From Amycolatopsis sp. NBRC 101858 (lineage in GTDB: Bacteria; Actinomycetota; Actinomycetes; Mycobacteriales; Pseudonocardiaceae): 64,000 bases of DNA. The stretch lies in assembly GCF_030269325.1 (NCBI RefSeq), contig NZ_BSTD01000001.1, positions 1,752,681 through 1,816,680 of the forward strand, written 5' to 3'. Within the stretch, counting starts at the first letter, position 1, and each line of letters begins with the position of its first letter. Both the position numbers and the translations under genes were made by a program. A model generated the notes under the pieces. The model was not told where the DNA came from. It ran no database searches and was given only the letters and a program-made list of their open reading frames with translations. This document shows, piece after piece, positions 18,232 through 27,107 of this stretch.

Positions 18232-19443
18232 GTGGACTTCAGCTCGCACTGGCAGGTGTACGTCACCATGCCGTTCATCGCGGCGCTGATCGGCTACGTC
18301 ACCAAGCGCGTCGCCATCGAGATGATGTTCCGGCCGCTCGAGTTCACCGGGATCAAGCCGTTCCTCGGCTGGCAGGGCGTGCTGCCGGCGAACGCCGAGC
18401 GCATGGCGGCGACGGCCACCGAGATGCTGACTACCACCCTCGTCGACCCCAAGGAGATCTTCGCCCGGCTCGACCCGGCGCAGGTCGCGAAGGAGATCGA
18501 GCAGCCGCTGCTGCGGGTCGTCGAGGACGTCACCCGCGAGGTGATGGAGACCTACCAGCCGCGGCTGTGGGAGGTGCTGCCGAACGGCGCGCAGCAGCTG
18601 CTGCTCAAGCGCGTCCAGGCCGAGGCGCCGAAGGCGATCACCAAGATCATGCGCGAGATCGCCGACAACATCGAGGACGTCCTCGACCTCCAGCACATGG
18701 TCGTGACGAACCTCGTCCGCGACAAGGCGCTGCTCAACCGGCTGATCCGCGACATCTCCCGCCCCGAGATGCGGTTCATCGCCCGCTCGGGCATCGGGTT
18801 CGGGTTCATCCTCGGCTGCGTGCAGCTGGTGGTGTGGGCACTGACGAAGTCGCCGATCGTGCTGCCGGTGTTCGGCCTGCTCATCGGCTGGTTCACCGAC
18901 TGGCTCGCCCTCAAGATGATCTTCCTGCCACGCGAGCCGCGCCGGTTCTTCGGCGTCTACACCTGGCAGGGCGTCTTCCAGAAGCGCCGTGACCAGGTCG
19001 CCGCCGACTACGGCGACATGATCGCGCGCGAGATCATCACCATCCCGAACCTGCTGGAAGCGGTGCTGCGCGGGCCGAAGTCCGACCGGCTCTTCGCGAT
19101 GATCACCCGCGAAGTGCAGAAGACGATCGACGCGCAGGCCAGCGTCGTCAAGCCGTTCGTCGCCATCGCCGTCGGGACGAGGAAGTTCCAGGAGCTGAAG
19201 CAGACGGCGGCGGCGAAGGCCGCGGAGCGCGTCCCGGAGACGATCCGGTACGCCGAGAACTACGCGATCAACGCGCTCGACGTGCGGAACACGATCGTCG
19301 ACCGGATGAAGAAGCTGAGCGCGCTGGAGTTCGAGCAGCTGCTGCGCCCGGCGTTCCGGCAGGACGAGTGGAAGCTGATCGCCGTCGGCGCGGTGATCGG
19401 CGGGCTCGTCGGCGAGTTGCAGGTGCTCGCGCTGCTCGGCTAG
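18232..19443 (+). CDS. DUF445 membrane protein, copy 2
   Basis: At 403 residues this is a close paralogue of copy 1. The segments MPFIAALIGYVTKRVAIEMM, LEFTGIKPFLGWQGVLP, DEWKLIAVGAVIGGLVGELQ and RNTIVDRMKKLSALEF are nearly identical between copies, while the helical middle varies more. GTG start, 23 bp after the preceding stop. Probably cotranscribed with the other two copies. No catalytic residues are recognisable. Confidence 0.9.
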   Translation: MDFSSHWQVYVTMPFIAALIGYVTKRVAIEMMFRPLEFTGIKPFLGWQGVLPANAERMAATATEMLTTTLVDPKEIFARLDPAQVAKEIEQPLLRVVEDVTREVMETYQPRLWEVLPNGAQQLLLKRVQAEAPKAITKIMREIADNIEDVLDLQHMVVTNLVRDKALLNRLIRDISRPEMRFIARSGIGFGFILGCVQLVVWALTKSPIVLPVFGLLIGWFTDWLALKMIFLPREPRRFFGVYTWQGVFQKRRDQVAADYGDMIAREIITIPNLLEAVLRGPKSDRLFAMITREVQKTIDAQASVVKPFVAIAVGTRKFQELKQTAAAKAAERVPETIRYAENYAINALDVRNTIVDRMKKLSALEFEQLLRPAFRQDEWKLIAVGAVIGGLVGELQVLALLG

Positions 19444-19479
19444 CCGGTACGGTTTCGCTCTCGGGATGAGGAGGTCGGG

Positions 19480-20688
19480 ATGGACGCTGTCCTGCACGAC
19501 CTCGCCCTGCACTGGCCGCTGTACGCGGCGATGCCGTTCATCGCGGCGCTGATCGGGTACGTCACCAAGCGCGTCGCGATCGAGATGATGTTCCGGCCGC
19601 TGGACTTCCTCGGGATCAAGCCGTTCCTCGGCTGGCAGGGCGTCGTCCCGAAGCACGGCGGGCGGATGGCGGCGGTGGCGACCGAGCTGCTGACGGCGAA
19701 CCTGCTGGACCTGCGCGAGGTCTTCGACCGCGTCGACCCGGTGATCATCACGGCCGAGCTGGAGCAGCCGCTGCTGCGCGCGGTCGACCACATCGCGCGC
19801 GAAGTGCTGGCCGAGCACCACCCGCGGCTGTGGGAGGTCATGCCGACGCTGGCCCAGGAGATGCTGATCAAGCAGGTCCAGGCGTCGGCGCCGCGGCTGG
19901 TCCGGGAGTTCCTCGACGACGTCCGCGAGAACCTCGACGAGGTGCTGGACGTCCAGCACATGACGGTCCAGCGGCTGACGCGGGACAAGGCGCTCCTGGT
20001 CCGGCTGATCCGCGAGACGTCCCGCCCGGAGATGGCGTTCATCGCGCGGATGGGCATCTACTTCGGCTTCGGGCTGGGGCTGGTCCAGACGATCGTGTGG
20101 GCGTTCACGCGCGAGCCGTGGGTGCTCCCGGCGTTCGGCGGCGTGATCGGGCTGTGCACGGACTGGCTGGCGATCAAGCTGATCTTCGTCCCGCGCGAGC
20201 CGGTCCGCCTCGGCCGGGTGATCTTCCAGGGCAAGTTCCAGCGCCGGCGCGCGGAGGTGGCCCGGCAGTACGGCGAGCTGATCGCGAACGAGGTCCTGAC
20301 GGTCCAGAACCTGCTGGACGCGGTGCTGCGAGGTCCCCGGGCGGATCGGCTGGCGGCGATGGTGGAGCAGATGGTGTCGTCGGCGGTGGACGCGCAGCTG
20401 CCGTTGTCGTTCGCGGTGGGTGGCACGCGGCTGCGGGAGATGAAGCACGCGGCGGCGGTGAAGGCGCTGGAGCAGCTGCCGGACACGGCCCGGTACGCCG
20501 AGGGGTACCTGACCGAGGCGATGGACGTGGCGAAGATGATCGAGCAGCGGATGCTGGCGTTGACGCCGTTGGAGTTCGAGGGACTGCTGCGGCCGGCGTT
20601 CCGGCAGGACGAGTGGAAGCTGATCGCCGTGGGCGGGGTGATCGGGTTCGTGGTCGGGGAGCTGCAGGTCCTGCTGATGCTGGGTTAG
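19480..20688 (+). CDS. DUF445 membrane protein, copy 3
   Basis: This third copy (402 residues) keeps the family frame (MPFIAALIGYVTKRVAIEMM, FLGWQGVVP, FRQDEWKLIAVGGVIGFVVG) but is the most divergent: the second membrane region reads MGIYFGFGLGLVQTIVW and the RNTIVD block of copies 1 and 2 is replaced. A GGAGG site precedes the ATG. Its stop codon overlaps the znuB stop on the other strand by 4 bp. Confidence 0.9.
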   Translation: MDAVLHDLALHWPLYAAMPFIAALIGYVTKRVAIEMMFRPLDFLGIKPFLGWQGVVPKHGGRMAAVATELLTANLLDLREVFDRVDPVIITAELEQPLLRAVDHIAREVLAEHHPRLWEVMPTLAQEMLIKQVQASAPRLVREFLDDVRENLDEVLDVQHMTVQRLTRDKALLVRLIRETSRPEMAFIARMGIYFGFGLGLVQTIVWAFTREPWVLPAFGGVIGLCTDWLAIKLIFVPREPVRLGRVIFQGKFQRRRAEVARQYGELIANEVLTVQNLLDAVLRGPRADRLAAMVEQMVSSAVDAQLPLSFAVGGTRLREMKHAAAVKALEQLPDTARYAEGYLTEAMDVAKMIEQRMLALTPLEFEGLLRPAFRQDEWKLIAVGGVIGFVVGELQVLLMLG

Positions 20689-21566
20689 GCCACCGGAGCC
20701 AGTTCGGCCGGTGACTCCACCGCGCGCACCCGCGTCCGGCGGTCGCGCTGCCAGGCGATTACCCGGCAGACCACGTAGATCAAGAACGAAATCGCCGTCA
20801 CGAACGCGCTCACCGGCAGGCCCGGCGCCAGTGACAGCACGATCCCGCCCAGCGCCGACACCTCCGCGAACACGATCGACAGCACCGTCGCCTTCCAAGG
20901 CGACGCCGTCACGCGAGCCGCAGCCGCAGCCGGCGTCACCATCAAAGCGACCACCAGCAGCGACCCGACCACCTTCACGCTCAACGCCGTCGAGACGCCC
21001 ACCAGCAGCGCGAACACCACCGTCAGCGTCTTCACCGGGACCCCGCGCGCCACGGCCACGTTCCGGTCCACCGAAGCGAACAACAACGGCCGGTACACCA
21101 GCGCGAGCACCGCCAGCACCACCACCGACGACACCACGAACAACGTCAGGTTCGTCGAGTCGATCGTGATGATCTGCCCGGTCAGGATCCCGAACTTGTT
21201 CCCGGACCGTCCTTTGTAGAACGACAGGAACAGCACGCCCATGCCGAGCCCGAACGACAGGATCACGCCGATCACCGAGTCGCGGTCCGCGTCACGCGCG
21301 CCCAGGATGCCCAGCAGCAGGGCCGCCACCACCGCGCCGATCAGCGCGCCGTACTCGACGCCGATGCCGAGCAGCAGGGCCGCCGCGCCGCCGGTGAACG
21401 CCAGCTCGGACGTCCCGTGTACCGCGAACGACATGCGCCGCATCACGATCAGCGGGCCCAGCACCCCCGCCACCAGGCCGAGGATCGCCGCCGCGAGCAG
21501 CGCCGTCTGGACGCCGTCGAGCTCGGTGATCAGCTCCCACGTCTTGCCGAAGTCGAACAGATCCAA
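20685..21566 (-). CDS. znuB: Zinc/manganese ABC transporter permease
   Basis: The 293-residue protein is a ZnuB/MntB-type permease with about eight membrane helices, including the HGTSELAFTGGAAALLLG and VVGSLLVVALMVTPAAAAA segments typical of the ABC-3 family. It is the third gene of a compact znuA-znuC-znuB operon and starts 3 bp after znuC ends. Zinc rather than manganese is favoured only by the Zur-like site upstream. Confidence 0.92.
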   Translation of the reverse strand: MDLFDFGKTWELITELDGVQTALLAAAILGLVAGVLGPLIVMRRMSFAVHGTSELAFTGGAAALLLGIGVEYGALIGAVVAALLLGILGARDADRDSVIGVILSFGLGMGVLFLSFYKGRSGNKFGILTGQIITIDSTNLTLFVVSSVVVLAVLALVYRPLLFASVDRNVAVARGVPVKTLTVVFALLVGVSTALSVKVVGSLLVVALMVTPAAAAARVTASPWKATVLSIVFAEVSALGGIVLSLAPGLPVSAFVTAISFLIYVVCRVIAWQRDRRTRVRAVESPAELAPVA

Positions 21567-21569
21567 GAC

Positions 21570-22421
21570 TCAGCCCACTTGCTCTTCGACGTCGTGTTCG
21601 TGGTGGTGCGGCTCTTCCTCGCACAACGCGCTCTGCGCGCCCGCGATGTGGATCTGCCCGCCCACCTTCAGCACCTCGACACGGGTGCCGTACAGCTCCG
21701 ACAGCGTTTCGGTGGTCATTACCTCGTCCGGCTTGCCGATCCGGAACGAGCCGTTGACCAGGTACAGCACCCGGTCGACGAACGGCAGGACCGGGTTGAT
21801 CTCGTGCGTCACGAACAACACCGCGGTGCCGGCCGTGCGCCGCCGGGCGTCGATCAGCTCGCTGATCGCGCGCTGGTGCGCCAGGTCGAGGGACAGCAGC
21901 GGCTCGTCGCAGAGCAGCACCTCGGGGTCGCCGACCAGGGCTTGCGCCACCCGCAGCCGCTGCTGCTCGCCGCCGGACAGGCGCCCGACGGGCTGCTTCG
22001 CGTACCGCGTCGCCCCCACCGCTTCGATGGCTTCGGAAACCCGGCGGCGCCGGGCCGCCATGCCGAACAGGCCCGGGCCCCAGCGGTGGCCGTCGAGGCC
22101 CAGCCCGACCAGGTCGACGCCGCGCAGCGTCAGCGACTCGTCGATCGCGCGCTGCTGCGGGATGTAGCCGACCTTGCGGTTCGCGCCGCCCGGCCGGCCG
22201 CCGGCTATCTCGACCACGCCCGCCGACAGGCCCTGCATGCCGAGCAGCGCCTTGAGCAGGCTGCTCTTGCCGGAGCCGTTCGGGCCGAGCACGGCGAGGA
22301 ACTCACCCGGCTCGACGACGAGGTCCAGCCCCGACCAGAGCGTGCGGGGACCGAACGCGAGCCCCGCACCACGGACCCGGACCGCGGGGCGCACGTCGTC
22401 GGAAACGGAGACTGGAGGCAT
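21570..22421 (-). CDS. znuC: Zinc/manganese ABC transporter ATP-binding protein
   Basis: This 283-residue ATPase has Walker A GPNGSGKSSLL near residue 46, the Q-loop (GYIPQQRAID), the signature LSGGEQQR, Walker B VLLCDEPLLSLD and the switch His in FVTHEIN. The C-terminus is His-rich (EEEPHHHEHD), which may bind metal. It starts 2 bp after znuA ends and is preceded by GGAGG. Confidence 0.93.
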   Translation of the reverse strand: MPPVSVSDDVRPAVRVRGAGLAFGPRTLWSGLDLVVEPGEFLAVLGPNGSGKSSLLKALLGMQGLSAGVVEIAGGRPGGANRKVGYIPQQRAIDESLTLRGVDLVGLGLDGHRWGPGLFGMAARRRRVSEAIEAVGATRYAKQPVGRLSGGEQQRLRVAQALVGDPEVLLCDEPLLSLDLAHQRAISELIDARRRTAGTAVLFVTHEINPVLPFVDRVLYLVNGSFRIGKPDEVMTTETLSELYGTRVEVLKVGGQIHIAGAQSALCEEEPHHHEHDVEEQVG

Positions 22422-22423
22422 AC

Positions 22424-23335
22424 CTACTTCAACGCTCCTGCCAGCGCTTCGACTTCCCCGGTCATCCAGCCAATGTAGTCCGTCACACCCTGCGGCAGCG
22501 TCTCGGTCACGTCGACGACGCCGATCCCGGCGGCCTTCGCCTGCGCCACGACGTCCTGGGTGAGCGGGGTGACCGTCTGCGCGTTGTTGATCAGCGCCTT
22601 GACCTGCTTGGTGGCGATGAGCTGCTTGTACTCGTTGACGGCGCCGGCCGGGACGTCCGTGTCGTTCTCGACCGCGTCCGAGAACGCCTTCGGCGTCGCG
22701 TCCGTCAGCTTCGCGCTCTCGAGCAGGTAGTGCGCGACCGGCTCGGTGACGACGACCTTGGTGCCCGGGTGCGCGGCGCCCAGCTCGCCGAGCTGCTTCT
22801 CCAGCGCGCCGACCTTCGTCTTGAACGCCGTCGCGTTGTCGGTGAACGCCTGCTTCGACGCGGGCTGGAGCTCCCCGAGCTGCGCCGCGACCTGGTCGGC
22901 GACCTTGTCGACGCCCGGCAGGTCGTACCAGACGTGCTCGTTCTCGTCGCCGGTCGCGGCGATGTCGTAGGCGACGAGCTTCTTCGCGTCGCCGGCCTGG
23001 GCGGTGAGCTTGTCGAAGAACTCGTCGTAGCCACCGCCGTTGGACAGCAGCAGTTTCGCGTCCTTCGCCGCCAGCGCGTCATCAGCCGTCGTCTCGTAGG
23101 AATGCGGGTCGGCCGACGGGTCGTGGATGATCGACTTGACCTCGACCTTGTCGCCGCCGACGGCGTTCACGACGCTGCCCCAGACGTCCGTCGAAGCCAC
23201 GACCTTGATCTTGTCGGACCCGCCGGACTGCCCGCCGCCGTCGGAGCCGGAGGTTCCGCCGGAGCACGCGGCCAGGGCGAGCACGGACAGGGCCGAAGCG
23301 GCGGCGAGCACGCTCCTGGTGTGGCGGGGACTCAT
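22424..23335 (-). CDS. znuA: Zinc/manganese ABC transporter substrate-binding lipoprotein
   Basis: The 303-residue protein has a signal peptide with lipobox Leu-Ala-Ala-Cys (Cys near residue 23) and the cluster A-I fold of metal-binding receptors. Metal-ligand candidates are the His in DPSADPHSYETTADD, the His of DENEHVWYDL near residue 131 and the Glu of VTEPVAHYLL. A long His-rich loop, seen in some zinc receptors, is absent. It is the first gene of the operon, with a Zur-like palindrome 35 bp upstream. Confidence 0.92.
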   Translation of the reverse strand: MSPRHTRSVLAAASALSVLALAACSGGTSGSDGGGQSGGSDKIKVVASTDVWGSVVNAVGGDKVEVKSIIHDPSADPHSYETTADDALAAKDAKLLLSNGGGYDEFFDKLTAQAGDAKKLVAYDIAATGDENEHVWYDLPGVDKVADQVAAQLGELQPASKQAFTDNATAFKTKVGALEKQLGELGAAHPGTKVVVTEPVAHYLLESAKLTDATPKAFSDAVENDTDVPAGAVNEYKQLIATKQVKALINNAQTVTPLTQDVVAQAKAAGIGVVDVTETLPQGVTDYIGWMTGEVEALAGALK

Positions 23336-23369
23336 CTGAGGACTCCTGGGTCGGACACTGAACTGCTAA

Positions 23370-23384
23370 TGGAAACCGTTGTCA
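23370..23384 (-). promoter_or_regulatory. Candidate Zur operator before znuACB
   Basis: On the minus strand the 15 bases read TGACAACGGTTTCCA. This fits the TGA-rich half and the AA...TT centre of actinobacterial Zur boxes (close to TGAnAAnnnTTnTCA), with one deviation in the right half. Its place upstream of a zinc importer supports repression under zinc sufficiency. Confidence 0.5.
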
Positions 23385-23505
23385 GATTCACCTTACCCCA
23401 TCCGGATGACTTCCTGGCCATCCGATCGTGTTTTGGTGTATGCGTCTTCACGCATGCGGATCGAGACATCGACCACCCGGGGTGTCTCTTCATGAATTCG
23501 ATCTG

Positions 23506-23518
23506 AACCGTTACGGTT
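23506..23518 (+). promoter_or_regulatory. Operator-like palindrome at the LacI regulator start
   Basis: AACCGTTACGGTT is a perfect palindrome around one central base, ending 5 bases before the regulator ATG. It overlaps a TACGGT hexamer (23512-23517) that could be a -10 box for a leaderless transcript. This is consistent with autorepression by the LacI-family product. Confidence 0.5.
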
Positions 23519-23523
23519 TGCTG

Positions 23524-24624
23524 ATGGGACGTCCTATTCGCACCCGGAGGCAGGCGACGCTGGCGTCGCTCGCGGCGGAGCTCGGTGTGTCCAGGACCAC
23601 GGTGTCCAACGCCTACAACCGGCCGGACCAGCTGTCCCCCGAACTGCGCCGCCGCGTCCTCGAGACCGCCCGGCGCCTCGGCTACCCCGGGCCCGACCCG
23701 GTCGCCCGTTCCCTGCGCACCCGCAAGGCGGGCGCGGTCGGGCTGTTGCTCACCGAGAACCTCTCCTACGCCTTCCGCGACCCCGCCGCCGTCGGTGTCC
23801 TCGAAGGACTGGCCCTGGCCTGCGAAGACGCCGGTGTCGGCCTGCACCTGGTACCGGCCAGCCCGGGCCGCGAGGACGTCGCCGCGGTGCACCGCGCGGG
23901 CGTCGACGGCTTCGTCGTCTACTCCGTGCCGGACGACGACCCGCACCTGGCCGCCGTACTGGAACGCCCGGTGCCGACCGTGATCATCGACCAGCCGAGC
24001 ATCGAGGGCATCGACCGCGTCGGCCCGGACGACGCGGCGGCGGTCGGCAAGATCGCCGAGCACCTGGTTTCGCTGGGCCACCGGCAGGTCGGCGTCATCT
24101 GCATGCGGCTCGCCCGCGAGCGCAACGACGACTTCGTGTCCCCGGCCCGCCAGAGCGGCGCGCACTTCCACGTCCAGCGCACCCGGCTCGAAGCGCTCGC
24201 CGTGGCGTTCTCCGCGGCCGGCGTCGACTGGGCCGGCGTCCCGGTGATCGAGCGCTTCGACCACACGGTGGACGACGGCGCGTCCGCCGCCCGCCAGCTC
24301 CTGGACGCGTACCCGCAGATCACGGCCGTGATCTGCACCTCGGACATCCTCGCGCTCGGCGCCATGGCCGAGGCCGAGCGGCGCGGGCTGCGGGTGCCGC
24401 AGGACCTGACCGTCACCGGCTTCGACGGCATCGCCGAGGCCGAGCGGATCGGGCTCACCACGGTCCACCAGCCGGTGCTGGAGAAGGGCAAGATGGCGGG
24501 CCGGCTGCTGCTCGGCTCGGCCGAGCGGAGCGCGCCGAAGGTGATCACCCTGCCGACCGAGCTGCGTGTCGGGCGGACGTCGGCACCCCCTAGAACGGTC
24601 GAGGAGCCCTGGTTCGGGGGCTGA
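23524..24624 (+). CDS. LacI/GalR-family transcriptional regulator
   Basis: From the ATG at 23524 the protein has 366 residues. The N-terminal LacI helix-turn-helix is clear (TLASLAAELGVSRTTVSNAYN, about residues 11-31), followed by the hinge-type segment ARRLGYPGPDPVARSLR. The periplasmic-binding-like effector domain ends with the typical DLTVTGFDGIAEAERIGLTTVHQP. The ligand is unknown, probably a sugar or derivative. It is divergent from znuACB. There is no Shine-Dalgarno sequence. Confidence 0.92.
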   Translation: MGRPIRTRRQATLASLAAELGVSRTTVSNAYNRPDQLSPELRRRVLETARRLGYPGPDPVARSLRTRKAGAVGLLLTENLSYAFRDPAAVGVLEGLALACEDAGVGLHLVPASPGREDVAAVHRAGVDGFVVYSVPDDDPHLAAVLERPVPTVIIDQPSIEGIDRVGPDDAAAVGKIAEHLVSLGHRQVGVICMRLARERNDDFVSPARQSGAHFHVQRTRLEALAVAFSAAGVDWAGVPVIERFDHTVDDGASAARQLLDAYPQITAVICTSDILALGAMAEAERRGLRVPQDLTVTGFDGIAEAERIGLTTVHQPVLEKGKMAGRLLLGSAERSAPKVITLPTELRVGRTSAPPRTVEEPWFGG

Positions 24625-24723
24625 CCCGTGACATAGCTCGTAGTGCATTGCCCGAAGGGGTCTTCACCAGGTCAAATGGAGTGGCACGCCCGCGCCGCGG
24701 GGCCACTGGCCGGAAGGTGACCG

Positions 24724-25215
24724 ATGACCTCGATCGACGTTCTGCTCAAGCGCAACCAGGAGCTCGGCGAAGTGACGCCCGGCGACCGCTCGTCGCCGAA
24801 GCCGTCACTGCAGGTGGCCATCCTGACCTGCATGGACGCCCGCATCCGGGTGTTCGAGCTCTTCGGCCTGCTGCAGGGCGAGTCGCACGTCCTGCGCAAC
24901 GCGGGCGGGGTGGTGACCGACGACATGATCCGCTCGCTGGCCCTTTCGCAGCGCAAGCTGGGCACGCGCGAGGTGCTGATCGTCCAGCACACGGAGTGCG
25001 GCCTTTCGATGGTCACCGAAGACGACTTCAAGGACGAGCTCGAGAGCGACACCGGCCTGCGGCCGACGTGGGCGGTCGAGGCGTTCCGCAACGTCGAGAA
25101 CAGCGTCCGGACCTCGGTGGAGCGCGTGCGCCGCAGCGACTTCCTGCCGCACACGGAGAACGTCCGGGGCTTCGTCTACGACGTCAAGACCGGGAAGCTC
25201 ACCGAGGTCGAGTAG
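24724..25215 (+). CDS. Beta-class carbonic anhydrase
   Basis: The 163-residue protein interconverts CO2 and bicarbonate. The zinc ligands are present: Cys36 in LTCMDAR with the Asp-Arg dyad, and His-x-x-Cys in VQHTECGL near residues 88-91. It is at the short end for the family. It sits next to mutY as in M. tuberculosis (Rv3588c-Rv3589). A GGAAGG site precedes the ATG. The glycosyltransferase gene begins 3 bp after its stop. Confidence 0.93.
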   Translation: MTSIDVLLKRNQELGEVTPGDRSSPKPSLQVAILTCMDARIRVFELFGLLQGESHVLRNAGGVVTDDMIRSLALSQRKLGTREVLIVQHTECGLSMVTEDDFKDELESDTGLRPTWAVEAFRNVENSVRTSVERVRRSDFLPHTENVRGFVYDVKTGKLTEVE

Positions 25216-25218
25216 GCC

Positions 25219-26160
25219 TTGCGCGTCCTGTTCGCCGCCCTCGCGTCGGCGGGTCACACCCATCCGATGGTCCCGCTCGCGATCGCGGCGCGCGAGGCCG
25301 GGCACGAAGTGCACTTCGCGGCCGGTGAGCACGTCCACGCGCCGCTGGGCCGGCTCGGGCTGAACCCGTTCCGGCCGGCGGACTCGTTCTACGAGATCTA
25401 CGCCGAAGACCTCGAACCGGACCTGGCCCGGCTGCGGCCGGACCTCGTCGTGCACGGCTGGGGCGTCCCGGAGGTGGCCGTCGCCGCGCGGCGCGCCGGG
25501 ATCCCCGCCCTCTGGCACGGGTTCGGCCGGTTGTTCCCCGCCGGGATCGGGCTCGAGCGCCCGGACGGCGGGACGCACCTGGACATCTGCCCGCCGTCCC
25601 TGCAGGACGCGGGCTTCCTGGCGACCGCCGACCGGATCGTCCTGCGCCCGGTGCCCTTCGCCGAGCCGGGCGACTTCCGCCGCCCCCTGGTCTACCTGAC
25701 GCTCGGCACCGCTTTCGGTACGCCGGAGGTGCTCAAGACGGCGATCGAGGGACTGGCCGCGCTCGGCCCGCACGTCGTGGTCGCCACCGGCGGGGTGGCC
25801 CTCGGGCCGCAGCCGGCCCACGTGACGGCCCGGGCTTGGGTACCCCAGGCGGCGGCGATCGCGCGGGCGGACCTCGTCGTGCACCACGGCGGCAGCGGAA
25901 CCACCCTCGGCGCGCTCGCCGCCGGCGTCCCGCAGCTGGTCCTGCCGCAGGGTGCGGACCAGTTCGCGAACGCCGAAGCGCTCGTCGGCGCAGGTGCCGG
26001 CCTGCGTCTCCTTCCCGACGAGCTGACCGCGGACGCCGTCACCGAGCAGGCCCGGAAGTCCTCGTCCTGCCGCGACGCGGCCCGCGCGATCGCGGCGGAG
26101 ATCGCCGCGATGCCGTCGCCGGACGAGGTCGCCCGCGAGCTGCCGAAGTTCGCGAAGTAG
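25219..26160 (+). CDS. Compact UGT-type (MGT/EryCIII-like) glycosyltransferase
   Basis: The 313-residue protein starts at TTG. Its N-terminus (RVLFAALASAGHTHPMVPLA) is the UGT acceptor domain. The C-terminal nucleotide-sugar site includes RAWVPQAAAI and VVHHGGSGTTLGALAAGVPQLVLPQGADQF, a good match to the antibiotic and macrolide glycosyltransferase signature. Relatives are usually about 390 residues, so the N-terminal domain is shortened, though the frame is intact. Acceptor and sugar donor are unknown. No biosynthetic cluster surrounds it. Confidence 0.86.
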   Translation: MRVLFAALASAGHTHPMVPLAIAAREAGHEVHFAAGEHVHAPLGRLGLNPFRPADSFYEIYAEDLEPDLARLRPDLVVHGWGVPEVAVAARRAGIPALWHGFGRLFPAGIGLERPDGGTHLDICPPSLQDAGFLATADRIVLRPVPFAEPGDFRRPLVYLTLGTAFGTPEVLKTAIEGLAALGPHVVVATGGVALGPQPAHVTARAWVPQAAAIARADLVVHHGGSGTTLGALAAGVPQLVLPQGADQFANAEALVGAGAGLRLLPDELTADAVTEQARKSSSCRDAARAIAAEIAAMPSPDEVARELPKFAK

Positions 26161-26169
26161 CCTCCCCGC

Positions 26170-27045
26170 GTGGCTGTGGACGCTGACGTACTGCTCGACT
26201 GGTTCTCCGCGCACGGCCGGGACCTGCCCTGGCGTGAGCCCGACTGCTCGGCTTGGGGCGTGCTCGTCAGCGAGATCATGCTGCAGCAGACACCGGTCGC
26301 GCGGGTGCAGCCGATCTGGCACGAATGGATGGCCCGGTGGCCGGTTCCCTCGGCGCTGGCCGCGTCGAGCCAGGGCGAGGTCGTGCGGGCCTGGGGCAAG
26401 CTCGGCTACCCGCGGCGCGCGCTGCGGCTCCACGAAGCCGCCGGGGTGATCGCACGCGAGCACGGCGACGTCGTTCCGTCCGATGTGGACACTCTGCTCG
26501 CACTGCCCGGGATCGGCGCCTACACCGCTCGCGCCGTCGCCGCGTTCGCCTACGGGCGGCGCGCACCCGTCGTCGACACCAACGTGCGGCGCGTCGTCGC
26601 GCGGGCCGTGCACGGGGCCGGGGACGCCGGGCCCGCGTCGAACACCCGGGACATGAACGACGTCGAGGCCCTGTTGCCGGCCGAGGACGCGCCCGCCGCG
26701 AAGTTCTCCGCCGCGATCATGGAACTCGGCGCGCTGATCTGCACCGCACGCAGCCCGCGTTGCGCGGACTGCCCGGTCTACGACGAGTGCGCGTGGCAGC
26801 TCGCCGGGAAGCCCGAGTACGCCGGCCCGGCCAAGCCCGTGCAGAAGTTCGCCGGCACCGACCGGCAGGTCCGCGGCCTGCTGCTGGACGTCCTGCGCGG
26901 GTCCGAGGGCCCGGTCGAGAAGGCCCGCCTGGATCTGGTCTGGCACGACGGCGGCCAGCGCGACCGCTGCCTGGACTCCCTGCTCGCCGACGGCCTGCTC
27001 GAACAGACCAGCGGCGGCCTCTTCGCACTGCCGGGCGAACACTAA
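26170..27045 (+). CDS. mutY: A/G-specific adenine DNA glycosylase
   Basis: MutY removes adenine paired with 8-oxoguanine. The 291-residue protein has the catalytic Glu in SEIMLQQTPV near residue 36, the helix-hairpin-helix LPGIGAYTARAVAAFAYG, the catalytic Asp in VVDTNVRRV near residue 136 and a 4Fe-4S cluster motif (C...CADCPVYDEC) near residues 193-209. GTG start. The C-terminal 8-oxoG recognition domain is abbreviated, as in other actinobacteria. Confidence 0.95.
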   Translation: MAVDADVLLDWFSAHGRDLPWREPDCSAWGVLVSEIMLQQTPVARVQPIWHEWMARWPVPSALAASSQGEVVRAWGKLGYPRRALRLHEAAGVIAREHGDVVPSDVDTLLALPGIGAYTARAVAAFAYGRRAPVVDTNVRRVVARAVHGAGDAGPASNTRDMNDVEALLPAEDAPAAKFSAAIMELGALICTARSPRCADCPVYDECAWQLAGKPEYAGPAKPVQKFAGTDRQVRGLLLDVLRGSEGPVEKARLDLVWHDGGQRDRCLDSLLADGLLEQTSGGLFALPGEH

Positions 27046-27053
27046 CGCGCTAC

Positions 27054-27101
27054 GACCAAAGTTGGTCAATAGTTGTCATCGGCGCGGTGCGGAGCTACCT
27101 T
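27054..27101 (+). promoter_or_regulatory. Promoter and palindrome for the secreted amidase gene
   Basis: TTGTCA (27073-27078) and TACCTT (27096-27101) are spaced exactly 17 bp apart. The -10 ends 6 bases before the ATG at 27108 and there is no Shine-Dalgarno sequence, so the mRNA is probably leaderless. Just upstream, GACCAA-AG-TTGGTC (27054-27067) is a perfect palindrome that may bind a regulator. Confidence 0.6.
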
Positions 27102-27107
27102 TTCCGC

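Noticed and set aside
18025..20898. 957-codon open frame opposite the DUF445 genes
   Set aside because: It runs antisense to three clear homologous genes, is Arg/His/Asp/Gln-rich low-complexity sequence and repeats with them; it is a by-product of high GC content.
21570..22421. Manganese rather than zinc importer
   Set aside because: The family cannot be split by sequence here; zinc was preferred only because of the Zur-like box, and this is stated in the entries.
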